A DNA stretch of 43,874 nucleotides, from NCBI GenBank assembly GCA_017881725.1, contig JADGQO010000218.1:1-43874 (forward strand), written 5' to 3'. The notes beneath the pieces were generated by a model. It searched no databases and was not told the DNA's origin. It worked only from the letters and a program-made list of their open reading frames with translations. The stretch is from Fibrobacteria bacterium. GTDB taxonomy: Bacteria > Fibrobacterota > Fibrobacteria > UBA11236. Both the position numbers and the translations under genes were made by a program. Below are positions 8,801-16,870 of this stretch, piece by piece (the first letter of the stretch is position 1; each line of letters starts with the position of its first letter).

Positions 8801-9054
8801 TGACTGCCTTGACTGCGGCGTTGGCGTTGATCCCGCTGATTCTCAGCCCCGGCGAACCAGGCAAGGAAATTCTTTACCCCGTCGCCGTCGTCATTTTCGG
8901 CGGCCTGATCAGTTCGACTTTGATGAACATCGCGCTCATGCCCACCTTGTTCTGGAACTTCGGGGGCAAAGCCGTGAGTCGACTCATCAATCCACCGGAT
9001 AAAACATCGGATAAAAATCTTCTTTCAACCACACCCTCAATTCAGGAGAAATAA
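5899..9054 (+). CDS. heavy-metal RND efflux pump (CzcA/CusA family)
   Basis: This is a proton-driven inner-membrane pump that takes metal ions from the periplasm or cytoplasm and drives them through the adaptor/channel complex. At 1051 residues it has the normal full length. Family features include KLPVDVFPDLNRPTV near the N-terminus, the first large periplasmic loop, and the TM4 proton-relay motif GELVDDAIVDVEN at about residues 398-410. The second half repeats the fold (GISSRNGIMM near residue 930). The TM4 motif carries a double aspartate (VDD) unlike the VDG of CzcA or VDA of CusA, so the cation (Zn/Co/Cd, Ni or Cu/Ag) cannot be assigned from it. It lies directly after the adaptor gene and one base before the next gene, clearly in one operon. 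Confidence 0.93.
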   Translation: MLNGIIRFSLKNSLLVVALAALLTVYGGYVLRKLPVDVFPDLNRPTVTIFAEASGLSPEEVETLVAYPIETAMNGATGVERVRSTATPGLGMIFVEFDWNSDIYIDRQIVAEKIQSLRETLPPTVNPILGPISSIMGEIMLISVSGDSVSPMDLRTLADWTIKPRLLSIPGVSQVISIGGDVKQYQVLVSPDKLRQTGVTLHQVEEAVKRSNTNSTGGFLVQNYTESVVRNLGRLESTDDLKNTVVAFKDGQPITLDQVSEVRFGGPQKRGSGGSNARPAVILSVKKQPGASTIELTKKVDAAIGELKKNLPMGVDINPHLFRQANFISTAIKNVEDALRDGSVLVIVVLFLFLLNFRTTFITLTAIPLSLLITALVFRFYGLSINTMTLGGLAVAIGELVDDAIVDVENVFRRLKENRHLPHPEPVLEVIFKASSEVRNSIVFATLIVVLVFLPLFSLGGIEGRIFAPLGVSYIVSILASLAVSLTVTPALCAFLLPKANFLRKEGDGPLVRFLKLANRKLLLEPSLKRPWLALSAAFLLMACALASFPFLGKEFLPPFNEGTATINVLSPPGTSLQESDRIGVIAEKLILKVPEVLSTGRRTGRAEEDDHAEGVHYTEIDVDLKHSKRKREAILGDIRKNLEEIPGIAINIGQPISHRIDHLLSGIRAQVAIKLFGDDLGVLREKAEAIEKELQSVPGVVDLSVEKQVLVPQIAVKLNRDELKRYGLQAGEVTDLIQTALGGEKVSEVLENQKRFALVVLLDEEARANLDRIGELLIDLPNGEQIPLSMVASVDPVMGPNQILRENVRRRIVVQLNTSGRDLGSVVADIQKTISEKIHLPTGYFIEYGGQFESQQQASRLIGWLSLVSFLGMFLALFLHFRSAALVGLILLNIPFSMIGAVLALWLTTRTFSIGSLVGFVTLCGISSRNGIMMVSHYLHLLRVEGETWNLSMIRRGALERLVPVLMTALTAALALIPLILSPGEPGKEILYPVAVVIFGGLISSTLMNIALMPTLFWNFGGKAVSRLINPPDKTSDKNLLSTTPSIQEK

Positions 9055-9055
9055 A

Positions 9056-9568
9056 ATGAAGTCATACAACCTAACCCAAGGCAAGCGGAATCCATTCCTG
9101 GGAACGGTTATCGCAGCAGGCATCGCAGGCTGGATAGGGATTAATGCCCCGGTCTTACATGCCGAACCCGCGACGCCGGCTGCCGGTGCAGCCACAACTT
9201 CGACCGCTTCACTGGCCGCGCTTAAGGCTCAATTGGACAGCGTGGATCATGAACTTACGGCGGGAAATTTGAATCGCATCCACCAGTTCGCGGAAGCCAT
9301 CAATGCGGCCGTGAAGGATCTCGACAAGGATCCCAGCCTCGATGCCACGAAACAAAAGCGCGTGACCGGGTATATCAAGAACATCGCCAAGTTGACCGAT
9401 GGCATGCACGATGCGGCCGATGAGAAGAAGTTGGATGAAACCATGAAATGGGATAAGAAGCTGAAAGCGCAGGTCGATTTGCTCGCCAAACAGTTTTCCA
9501 ATCCCGCCAAGGCCGCGCTGAAAAAGGCGGTCATGACCGATTCAACCGGGCAACCGATGAAAATGTGA
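9056..9568 (+). CDS. periplasmic helical protein of the efflux operon
   Basis: This 170-residue exported protein has a signal segment (about 16-36, ending VLHA) and a mature chain that is predominantly helical and charged (LKAQLDSVDHELTAGNLNRI, KKLKAQVDLLAKQF). The ATG is one base after the pump stop codon with CAGGAGAA just upstream, so it belongs to the same operon. I recognise no named domain. The overall look (N-terminal Ala/Thr linker, then a roughly 110-residue four-helix-like region with the repeated KKLD/KKLK pattern and a C-terminal QPMKM) suggests a small periplasmic helical-bundle protein. A metal-chaperone role is possible from context only. Confidence 0.7.
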   Translation: MKSYNLTQGKRNPFLGTVIAAGIAGWIGINAPVLHAEPATPAAGAATTSTASLAALKAQLDSVDHELTAGNLNRIHQFAEAINAAVKDLDKDPSLDATKQKRVTGYIKNIAKLTDGMHDAADEKKLDETMKWDKKLKAQVDLLAKQFSNPAKAALKKAVMTDSTGQPMKM

Positions 9569-9624
9569 ATCGCAATGCTGAAGTATCGAATTAATAAAAC
9601 CAAAATTACACAAAGGAGTCGAAG

Positions 9625-10212
9625 ATGAAATGGCCTATCACCGTATTGGCCGCCGCGGGATTGCTGCTCGCGGCGTGCGAAAAAAAATCCGAAGCCGCCC
9701 AGGACACGCGCGCGTTACCCCCGCGGGAATCGGTCGCGCCCAAGCCGACCTTCGCCGTTTCCGATTCCTTCCGGATCGGACTCGGAAAAGTCTATGCGGG
9801 CTATTTGGACATCGCCGGCGCGTTGGCGCAGGATGACTTCCCCAAAGCCATGGAAGCCTACCAAGCCATGCATGGAGCGCTACATATGCTGCCCAAAGGC
9901 GGGATGGATACGACGGCTTCGGTATATTGGGATACACTGGATGTGAAGATCATGCGCGTGCTGCATCCGATGGCCGCATCGGAAAACATCGAAGCCATGC
10001 GTGATCATTTCATAGACTTCACGCCGCTGGTACTGGAGGGGATCGAAAAATTCGGCGTATTGAACGCAAATCCGGCCTTCCTGTACCATTGTCCCATGGC
10101 TCGGAAAGGCCAGGGCGCGGATTGGCTGCAAAAGGATTCAGTGCTGAGGAATCCGTATTTCGGGAAGCACATGTCGGGATGCGGTACACTGGTGAAAAAG
10201 GTGGACATCTAA
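9625..10212 (+). CDS. DUF3347-type lipoprotein, probable copper-related periplasmic protein
   Basis: This 195-residue lipoprotein has lipobox LLAAC (Cys18) and a strong AAAGGAG site. The rest matches the DUF3347 family, known as a stand-alone periplasmic protein or fused to CusB-type adaptors. A four-helix region carries HGALHMLP, and the signature C-terminal block contains YHCPMA, GADWLQKD, RNPYFGKHM and SGCGTL. The conserved His, Cys and Met residues in those blocks are likely Cu ligands. It lies 56 bases downstream of the periplasmic helical protein gene and closes the first efflux operon. Its presence argues for copper as at least one substrate of the island. Confidence 0.85.
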   Translation: MKWPITVLAAAGLLLAACEKKSEAAQDTRALPPRESVAPKPTFAVSDSFRIGLGKVYAGYLDIAGALAQDDFPKAMEAYQAMHGALHMLPKGGMDTTASVYWDTLDVKIMRVLHPMAASENIEAMRDHFIDFTPLVLEGIEKFGVLNANPAFLYHCPMARKGQGADWLQKDSVLRNPYFGKHMSGCGTLVKKVDI

Positions 10213-10229
10213 CGCTCGCGATTTTCCAG

Positions 10230-10247
10230 CGGTCGGATAACCGACCG
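10230..10247 (+). terminator. strong hairpin ending the first efflux operon
   Basis: CGGTCGG-ATAA-CCGACCG is a perfect 7-bp GC-rich stem with a four-base loop, 17 bases after the DUF3347 gene stop. No T-run follows it. Confidence 0.45.
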
Positions 10248-10370
10248 GGCTCTGACTAGGCCATTCCGAGCGCAAGGATACGCCCGCAAACCAGCGCGCC
10301 GGCTTTGAATGCCTGGGGAGTCGTGCGTCGGTGCCTTTAAAAATTGTGATGGATTTTATTTCGTGTCCTC

Positions 10371-10386
10371 CGGAACGGTTGTTCCG
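10371..10386 (-). terminator. hairpin after the Met/Gly-rich barrel gene
   Basis: CGGAAC-GGTT-GTTCCG is a perfect 6-bp inverted repeat 10 bases beyond the stop codon of the leftward barrel gene. It lies between two convergent genes and lacks a T-tract. Confidence 0.35.
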
Positions 10387-10395
10387 TATTTCGAT

Positions 10396-11055
10396 TTAAA
10401 AGCGGCCGAATTTGAACAGCACGTTGAGCGAAACGTTGGAAACATCTTGTGCCGATTTCACGGCCTGGACATCGCCGGAAAGCCATCGATAGCTGATGCC
10501 GGGACAAAGCCGGAAATAGGGCGCCACATTCAATTCCATATTCAGGCCTGGCTCCAGGACGAATACGCTTCCCATGTCATGGCCATTGCCATATCCGCCC
10601 GACATCATCCCCATACCGAACATGCCCATTCCAAAACCCCGGCCGGAGCCCACGCCCCCGCTTCCAATCAGCAAAGAAGCCGTCCCATGAATCAGGCGAT
10701 CCGAAAAAAATATTTCTTCAAAGGTCAATCCCATCACGCCGATCATGAGATTGGCCGTGTCCGGATTCCGGGCTTTGATGGGAGTCCCCAAACCATATCC
10801 CTCTATGCCCAAAGAGAAAGTTGAATTGACGATGACGCCTACGCGCATACCGAACCACCCTCCGCCCTCCCCGTTGGCAGGAGAGAATTTGACGATGGGT
10901 CCGGCGTACGCGCCATAACTTGCTTGATGATTGAAGAGGGTTGTTTCTTTCGACCAGGAAAATCCGAGCAATGCCGCCATCAAAAGAGAGAAGAGAAACT
11001 TTCCTCGCCACTGACTTACGCCGCTGGGTCTTTCTATTCGACTATCCCTGCGCAT
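10396..11055 (-). CDS. outer-membrane-type beta-barrel with a Gly/Met-rich segment
   Basis: This 219-residue exported protein has an N-terminal signal-anchor (FLFSLLMAALLGF) and alternating amphipathic strands typical of a small outer-membrane barrel, ending in an aromatic residue (LNVLFKFGRF), the usual sorting signal. AGGAGGG precedes the ATG by five bases. Residues about 138-160 form a Gly/Met-rich stretch (GMGMFGMGMMSGGYG, then HDMG) that could bind Cu(I)/Ag(I) like other Met-rich loops. No family was recognised. It follows the other barrel gene on the same strand with a terminator-like hairpin between them. Confidence 0.65.
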   Translation of the reverse strand: MRRDSRIERPSGVSQWRGKFLFSLLMAALLGFSWSKETTLFNHQASYGAYAGPIVKFSPANGEGGGWFGMRVGVIVNSTFSLGIEGYGLGTPIKARNPDTANLMIGVMGLTFEEIFFSDRLIHGTASLLIGSGGVGSGRGFGMGMFGMGMMSGGYGNGHDMGSVFVLEPGLNMELNVAPYFRLCPGISYRWLSGDVQAVKSAQDVSNVSLNVLFKFGRF

Positions 11056-11130
11056 GAGGCCCTCCTGTAGCTATGAATTTCGATTCATAGGCATCTGCAG
11101 AAACCTTCTTGGACTTATTGGCAAAAGAAG

Positions 11131-11152
11131 ATCCCGCCGGCCTCAGCGGGAT
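11131..11152 (-). terminator. intrinsic terminator-like hairpin between the two barrel genes
   Basis: Read on the minus strand, ATCCCGC and GCGGGAT form a 7-bp stem followed by CTTCTTTTG. It lies 16 bases after the stop of the 11168 gene, so it probably ends or attenuates that transcript. Confidence 0.55.
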
Positions 11153-11167
11153 TTCCAACGCCATCCA

Positions 11168-11932
11168 TTAGAAGTTTGCGTCAAATTGCGTGGTCCATTT
11201 CCAATCACCGTTGAGGCCGTTGTCATTGAACCAAACTGGCCCGACCAACAAATCGATGTCTTTGGTGAAGTAGTAATAAACTCCCGCTCCGCCCCCGCCG
11301 ATGGCATTGTCCCCTGAGGCATAATCACCGGCCAAAACAATCCGGTTATAACCGCCGTTTCCCGTGGACCAGAATCCGAAGTCATAGGCGGCCATGAATC
11401 CCATGTCCTCCGTCTTGCCCGAGCTGCTCTTGAGCACGGTACCGTTACCTTTGTATGCGCCAAGGTGGAGGCGCCCAAGGCCGTAAGGCAAGGAGCGTCC
11501 CGTGATGATCTCCAGGATGTTTTGGTCCGTGACATCTTGATTCGTTCCCACGTTGAAGAGTCCCACTTCGATGGCCGGAGAACCTTGAAAGAGAACTCCT
11601 TCGGGCGCGCCGATTTTGGCATTGAAATAGAGCGGGTCGTCGGAAGGCTCCAGCCAATCCAGGCCTATTTCCATTTGCAGCTTTTCCCACGGCAATATGC
11701 CCACGGTCAGCCCCAGATCGTTTGGCAAGGCCTGTCCGCCCTGTGTTGTGCCTTTCTTCCCCAGGGTGGTGTAATTATCGTAAGTGACATGGACGATCTT
11801 GAAGCCTTGGATATCGATGACGCAAGGCGTCCAATAGGTGGTGGAAGGCGTGGCGCCGGCCAATCCACTCAGCATCAAGAGTATCGGAATTTTAGGGGCT
11901 TTGATCACACCGCGACGGTTCTTTTGATTCAT
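11168..11932 (-). CDS. exported beta-barrel-like protein
   Basis: This 254-residue exported protein has a signal peptide (KIPILLMLSGLAGA), amphipathic beta strands and a C-terminal strand ending TTQFDANF. The start was set at MNQKNRR because AAGGAGAA lies six bases upstream; a longer start 12 codons earlier lacks a site. Motifs such as GLDWLEP, FNAKIGAPEG and GGYNRIVLAGDY suggest a porin-like or channel protein, but I recognise no named family. A decayed partial copy of its C-terminal half lies at about 12785-12930, showing a past duplication or deletion event in this island. Confidence 0.65.
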   Translation of the reverse strand: MNQKNRRGVIKAPKIPILLMLSGLAGATPSTTYWTPCVIDIQGFKIVHVTYDNYTTLGKKGTTQGGQALPNDLGLTVGILPWEKLQMEIGLDWLEPSDDPLYFNAKIGAPEGVLFQGSPAIEVGLFNVGTNQDVTDQNILEIITGRSLPYGLGRLHLGAYKGNGTVLKSSSGKTEDMGFMAAYDFGFWSTGNGGYNRIVLAGDYASGDNAIGGGGAGVYYYFTKDIDLLVGPVWFNDNGLNGDWKWTTQFDANF

Positions 11933-12061
11933 GGCTGTTCTCCTTATGTTGATTAACCTGGTTGCCATAGCTTGAAATTAACCATGCGGAGGCGGCGCTC
12001 CGGTCGGAGGCGATTAATTTTATCCTGTCAATATGACTGCTTTTGCGATACAAATTAATAC

Positions 12062-12079
12062 AAATAATTATAATTATTT
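12062..12079. promoter_or_regulatory. perfect 18-bp AT palindrome upstream of the barrel gene
   Basis: AAATAATTATAATTATTT is a perfect palindrome within an AT-rich island about 130 bases upstream of the 11932 start. It may be an operator. The rest of 11933-12470 shows no gene. Confidence 0.3.
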
Positions 12080-12472
12080 ACATTTTTTAGTTTCTACTGC
12101 GTAACACATGAGTTACCCTGCTTCCGATGGCCGGCATTGAACCGGATTCGGAGTTCAGCGCCGCAGGCGGTAGCCGCTCATTTTGGACTTTTTGTCATGC
12201 GCCCATCGGGAAGACAATGTGCGCCCCGGCCCCACGCCCTGTCCATGGCTGCGCTCAATCGGCAAAAATATAGGATTCGGTAACAAGACATTTTTTGCGG
12301 CCCTGGAACCCGGGAGTCCCTGTCCAAATCGACTTCGATGCTGGGATTTGTCGCCGTAGGTAATTCCTGATTTTGAGGCAGGATTTAGCGCGATTGTTAT
12401 TACTTCGTTTTAAATTAAATTCAAATGTTTATTAATAGCATATGGAACTGAATAGATATTTTATTACTGTAA

Positions 12473-12649
12473 ATAATTCGAATTACATTACTCGATGGGG
12501 ACGCCGCGCATTGCAACGTCACCTTCTTGTCGGATGACGGCGTAGCCTCTGGCTCGTATGCGCTGGAGAATCCATATAAGAGCGTGAACCAGCGCTCGCT
12601 TTGCAACAAGTGCCACGTGAAGGACGCGTTTGATAGACCGAAGGTCTGA
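12473..12649 (+). pseudogene. C-terminal fragment of a c-type multihaem cytochrome
   Basis: This 58-codon open stretch has no start codon or ribosome site. It reads like the end of a secreted multihaem protein: AHCNVTFLSDDG, then YALENPYKSVNQRSLCNKCHVKD, where CNKCH (12602-12616) is a c-type haem-binding CxxCH motif, followed shortly by a stop codon. The frame is blocked upstream by a TAA at 12470-12472 and the DNA there turns AT-rich, so only the C-terminus survives. This is a gene remnant, not a functional gene. Confidence 0.5.
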
Positions 12650-12768
12650 GAATGAGCAGCTGGACGCCTGCCTTGTAATAGGATTGGGCGTCACTGGATT
12701 ACCGTAGGAGGGACCGCACTCGTATCGGTCCAATAACCCTGTGCCTTGCGGATGGAATACGCCGCGAC

Positions 12769-12930
12769 CTAAAGCTCTTGCACTGCGTAGTAAACGCGCG
12801 GCCAACCTCCGCCAATGGCGGTTTTCCTTGGGGCGAAATTACCGGCCAAATCGATTCGGTTATAACCGCCATCTCCCTGGAAGAGAATCCAAGGCATAGT
12901 CAAGACTTTGTAATCCGGAGAGTCCCATCA
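12769..12930 (-). pseudogene. decayed partial copy of the barrel gene at 11168-11932
   Basis: On the minus strand a stretch translates as GDGGYNRIDLAGNF..TAIGGGWPRVYY, matching GNGGYNRIVLAGDY..NAIGGGGAGVYYY of the intact gene. The DNA match covers roughly 12785-12930 against 11266-11400. The copy has lost both ends, ends at a TAG (12769-12771) and abuts the copper ATPase stop codon. The rest of 12650-12768 holds nothing I can identify. Confidence 0.7.
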
Positions 12931-15138
12931 TAGCCTTACTGTGCGCAGCCGCAAGGCATTGCCGATAACCGATACGGAGCTGAGGCTCATGGCTGCGCCG
13001 GCGATCATCGGACTGAGCAATAGGCCGAAGAACGGATACAGGGCTCCGGCCGCCAAAGGGATTCCCAGGACATTGTATAGAAAGGCGAAAAAAAGATTCT
13101 GCCGGATATTCCTCATGGTGGCGTGGCTGAGATGGATGGCCTTGACCATACCGCGCAAATCGCCTTTCACCAAAGTGATGCCCGCGCTTTCGATGGCCAC
13201 GTCGGTACCGGTGCCCATGGCAATCCCCACCTCCGCTTCGCTCAGGGCGGGCGCATCATTGATTCCATCACCGGCCATGGCGACATAGCGGCCACCGGCG
13301 CGCAGTTTCCGGATATGTTCCGCCTTCCCGGCAGGTTCAATGCCCGCCTCCACGCCGTCTAGGCCGAGCGTCCCGGCGACGGCGTCGGCGGTCTTGCGAT
13401 TGTCTCCGGTGAGCATGATGATTTTTAAACCGAGCGCATGGAGTTCACGGATCGCATCGGGCGTGGAGGATTTCATGGGATCGGTAACGGCTAAGATACC
13501 TGCCGCGCGGCCATCCACGGCGACGAACATCACGGTCTTGCCTTCCGCCTGCAATTTGCCCGCGAAGGCTTCCAAGGCTTCCAGGCCGGAGACTTTCTCG
13601 TTGCGGAGGAAATCCGCCTTGCCCACCAATACGGATCGGCCGCCCATCTTGCCCGCCACGCCCCCGGCCGTCACCGATCGAAAATCCTGCGCAGACTCCA
13701 GACCGGCTCCTTTTTCCTGGGCGCCTTTGACGATTGACGCCGCCAGGGGATGTTCGCTGCTTTGCTCCAGGGAAGCGGCCAGCCGCAAAACCTCATTCGC
13801 GTCAATTCCCTCCACGGGAAGGATATCCACCAACTTGGGTTTGCCTTCCGTCAGCGTTCCGGTCTTGTCAATGACCAGGGTGTTTACCTTCTCCAAGCGC
13901 TCCAGCGCTTCGGCGTTCTTGACCAGTACGCCCACTTGGGCGCCGCGGCCGACTCCGACCATGATGGACATGGGAGTGGCCAGACCCAAGGCGCAGGGGC
14001 AGGCGATGATCAGCACGGCGACGGCATTGACGATGGCATGCGCCAGTTTCGGTTCCGGCCCCACCCAAAACCAGAGGACAAAGGTGATCGCCGCGACGGC
14101 CACCACCGCCGGAACGAAAATCGCCGCCACCTTGTCGGCCAAGCCTTGGATAGGGGCGCGGCTACGCTGCGCTTCGGCGACCATGTCGACGATACGTCCC
14201 AACAAGGTATCGCCGCCTATTCGCTCGGCGCGCAGGATAAAACTTCCTGGACCGTTGATCGTTCCGGCGGAAACCTTGTCACCCACGGATTTTTCCACCG
14301 GCATCGGCTCACCGGTAATCATGGATTCTTCGACACTTGAATGTCCTTCCACGATAACGCCGTCCACCGGCACTTTGTCGCCGGGAACCACGCGCAGCCA
14401 ATCGCCGACCTTGACCTGTCCGAGCGGAACTTCTTTATCCCCTTGCGGCGAAACTTGGCGGGCCGTAGGGGGAGCCAGATTGAGCAAGGCCTTGATGGCG
14501 CTTCCCGTGCGGCTACGCGCCTGCAACTCCAACACCTGCCCGAGCAATACGAGGACGACGATCACCGCGGCCGCCTCGAAGTAAATGGCGACTTTCCCGC
14601 CCGGCATCATGGAGGAAGGAAACAGATCCGGCTTGATCATGGCGATGGCGCTGAAGAGAAAAGCCGCCCCCACTCCCATGGCGATCAAGGTGAACATGTT
14701 CAAATTCCAAGTCACGACCGAGCGCCATCCGCGCTTGAAAAACGGCCAACCAGCCCAGACGACCACCGGAACCGTGAGGCCGAATTGCAGCCAGCGCGAT
14801 GGGTCGCTTTCCGTCCAGCCCTGCCGGGCCAAGGCCGGGATGAGATGGGCCATGGCCAGCAGAAAAACCGGAACGGTCAAAACCGTGCCGATCCAGAATC
14901 GAATGAGCATGTCCTTCAACTCGGCGTTTTCACCTTCTTTATCGCCTGCCTCGGCTTTTACAAGCTCCAAGGTCATGCCGCACTTGGGACAATTTCCCGG
15001 GCCGCTCTGGCGGATTTCCGGATGCATGGGGCAGGTGTAGATTGGGCCTCCCATCGATGCTTCATCATTCGAAACCGCATGATGTTGGTGCGTAGGTTCC
15101 GGTTGCGACGCATGGTGATCATGGACGGCGATGGTCAT
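12928..15138 (-). CDS. copA: P1B-type copper-translocating ATPase
   Basis: This inner-membrane P-type ATPase exports Cu(I)/Ag(I) from the cytoplasm. From ATG 15138 it has 736 residues. The start is fixed by a TGATG overlap with the 44-codon gene upstream and GAGAAGG before it. The N-terminus is His-rich (HDHH, THQHH), followed by the heavy-metal-binding domain [14 protein letters not shown] (about 34-55) in place of a classical CxxC HMA domain. The core has the TM metal motif CPC ([11 protein letters not shown], residue ~380), the phosphorylation motif DKTGT (~424), the HP motif ([10 protein letters not shown]), [10 protein letters not shown] (~622) and the final membrane pair. All catalytic residues are present. 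The gene is divergent from the broken CusA operon and next to decayed DNA. Confidence 0.95.
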   Translation of the reverse strand: MTIAVHDHHASQPEPTHQHHAVSNDEASMGGPIYTCPMHPEIRQSGPGNCPKCGMTLELVKAEAGDKEGENAELKDMLIRFWIGTVLTVPVFLLAMAHLIPALARQGWTESDPSRWLQFGLTVPVVVWAGWPFFKRGWRSVVTWNLNMFTLIAMGVGAAFLFSAIAMIKPDLFPSSMMPGGKVAIYFEAAAVIVVLVLLGQVLELQARSRTGSAIKALLNLAPPTARQVSPQGDKEVPLGQVKVGDWLRVVPGDKVPVDGVIVEGHSSVEESMITGEPMPVEKSVGDKVSAGTINGPGSFILRAERIGGDTLLGRIVDMVAEAQRSRAPIQGLADKVAAIFVPAVVAVAAITFVLWFWVGPEPKLAHAIVNAVAVLIIACPCALGLATPMSIMVGVGRGAQVGVLVKNAEALERLEKVNTLVIDKTGTLTEGKPKLVDILPVEGIDANEVLRLAASLEQSSEHPLAASIVKGAQEKGAGLESAQDFRSVTAGGVAGKMGGRSVLVGKADFLRNEKVSGLEALEAFAGKLQAEGKTVMFVAVDGRAAGILAVTDPMKSSTPDAIRELHALGLKIIMLTGDNRKTADAVAGTLGLDGVEAGIEPAGKAEHIRKLRAGGRYVAMAGDGINDAPALSEAEVGIAMGTGTDVAIESAGITLVKGDLRGMVKAIHLSHATMRNIRQNLFFAFLYNVLGIPLAAGALYPFFGLLLSPMIAGAAMSLSSVSVIGNALRLRTVRL

Positions 15139-15272
15139 CACCTTCTCGACTGTCTGAGAATAATCACTACTAAAAGCACTACTATAATAACGGCTACCGG
15201 ACTCCAGGTCCACATGCCTCCGCCCATCCAGTTATGCGTCCAGCCATGCATCCATCCATTCGTATATTGCAT
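15138..15272 (-). CDS. 44-residue Met/Trp/His-rich single-span membrane peptide coupled to copA
   Basis: A short gene sits directly upstream of copA, with its TGA overlapping the copA ATG as TGATG. The first half is rich in Met, Trp, His and Gly ([16 protein letters not shown]) and the second half is a single hydrophobic helix ([14 protein letters not shown]) followed by a basic RQSRR stop-transfer end. This predicts a membrane peptide with its Met/His face outside. AAAAGG lies about 10 bases before the ATG. Small Met/His-rich membrane peptides are often found beside copper ATPases; a copper-delivery or ATPase-subunit role is an inference. It is too short for most gene callers. Confidence 0.7.
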   Translation of the reverse strand: MQYTNGWMHGWTHNWMGGGMWTWSPVAVIIVVLLVVIILRQSRR

Positions 15273-15604
15273 AATTTTTTTGCCTTTTGATACCATGCCG
15301 CCATGGCATCGCTACTGAGTTCAATTAAGGGGATTCGTTTTCACATCATAAATCTCCATTTTTACGTGGAGACGTCCTAACCGGTAAATGAAATTGGAAA
15401 TCCATTTTTGAAATTTAGGAAATCCATTTTCTACGCGCCGATTTGGCAAACCAAAAATCCAGCTTCTCACTATTCATTGTGAATGTTGGCTTGCCCGAAT
15501 AAATTTCGACAAAAACTTTTCCTTGGAATCGGCATGTGATTTGCGTTATTACTTGATGATCCAGGGAAGCGCGTAAAACCAAGCTTCCCTCCCATGAGGC
15601 GATC
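15273..15604. promoter_or_regulatory. divergent control region between copA and the second efflux operon
   Basis: This AT-rich gap of about 330 bases has no gene. It holds a direct repeat, GGAAATCCATTTT at 15396-15408 and 15418-15430, with 22-bp spacing (two helical turns), each copy preceded by an AAATT-type sequence, and a short TCTCCA/TGGAGA inverted repeat at 15353-15372. Two tandem sites spaced by two turns fit operator sites for a dimeric regulator or a response-regulator box. No -35/-10 pair is convincing. GAGG at 15596-15599 serves the GTG start of the pump gene. Confidence 0.4.
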
Positions 15605-16870
15605 GTGGAAGCCATCATTTCCTGGTCCATCCGGAACCGAATCATCGTCCTGGTGGCGGCGTTAGGGCTCACCGTTTGGGGCTACTTCGTCATGAAGAGC
15701 ACTCCGGTGGACGCCATCCCGGATTTGTCCGTGAACCAAGTCATCGTCTATTCCGAGTGGATGGGCCGCAGCCCGCAAATCATGTAAGACCAGGTCACCT
15801 TCCCGCTGGTGGCCAACCTGCAGGGCATTCCCAAGGTAAAATTCGTGCGCGCCATGTCCATGTTCGGAATGAGTTTCATCTACATCGTTTTCAACGACGA
15901 TGTAGAGACCTATTGGGCCCGCACCCGCGTGATGGAACGATTGGCCTATGCGCAGAGAGGTCTTCCGGAAGGCGTGATCCCAACGCTGGGACCGGATGGT
16001 ACCGGCGTCGGACATATTTTTTGGTATACGCTGGACGGGCCCGGATATGATTTGGGCCAGCTCCGCGCCATCCAGGATTGGTATGTCAAATTCGCGTTGC
16101 AAACCGTGGACGGCGTCAGTGAGGTTGCATCCTTTGGAGGATTTGAAAAGCAATACCAGGTAGCCCTGGACCCCCGCCGCATGGCATTCCACGATGTGAC
16201 CCTCGATCAAGTCATGGCCGCCATCAAGGCCAACAACGGCGCCGCGGGCGGAGCCAGTTATCAGACTAACGGCATGAGCTATGTGGTGCGCGGATCGGGA
16301 TACGTGAAATCCATCGAGGACATCCGCCAAATCGCGGTGGCGGCGCATGGGAATACTCCGGTAAAGGTAGGCGACGTGGCCACGGTGCAATTGGCCGGCG
16401 GCATACGGCTCGGCATCACGGAGGAAAACGGGCGCGGCGAAGTGGCAGGCGGCATCGTGGTGATGCGTTATGGAGAGAATGCGAAGGATGTCATCGAGAA
16501 AGTCAAAATCCGGATGCAAGAAGTCGAAAAGGGCCTCCCCTCCGGCATCCATTTCAAGACCGCGTATGACCGCAGCGATCTGATCCTGGCCTCCAAACAC
16601 ACACTCAGCGAATCGATCGTGGAAGAAATCATCGTGGTGTCCCTCGTAATGCTGCTCTTCCTGTTCCATTTCCGCAGTGCCCTGGTGGTCATACTCACCA
16701 TCCCCCTGTCCGTGCTGATTGGCTTCATCCTGATGCGCGCCTTCGGGGTAACCTCCAACATCATGTCGCTGGGCGGCATCGCCTTGACCATCGGGGACTT
16801 GGTCGATTCGGGTATCGTTATGGTGGAAGGCGCCTATCGGAATCTTTCGGAAGGGACGGCGGAAACATGA
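15605..16870 (+). pseudogene. cusA: N-terminal part of a broken CusA-type RND pump (in-frame TAA at codon 61)
   Basis: This would be the first third of a heavy-metal RND pump. From GTG 15605 it reads EAIISWSIRNRIIVLVAALG, STPVDAIPDLSVNQV and GRSPQIM, then meets TAA at 15785-15787 where relatives have Glu (..QIMEDQVT..). The same frame continues without any indel as DQVTFPLVANLQGIPKVKFVRA.. to a second end at 16868-16870, just after the TM4 motif GDLVDSGIVMVEGAYRNL. Internal restart at GTG 15809 would lose the first membrane helix. Apart from the stop codon the frame is well preserved, so the lesion is recent or a sequencing error. Confidence 0.85.

Noticed and set aside
12488..12805. 105-codon leftward frame in the decayed region
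   Set aside because: It crosses two gene remnants in the wrong frame and has no ribosome site.
13340..14584. 414-codon rightward frame opposite copA
   Set aside because: It is antisense to a well-identified ATPase and has a low-complexity Ser/Thr/Ala composition without domains.
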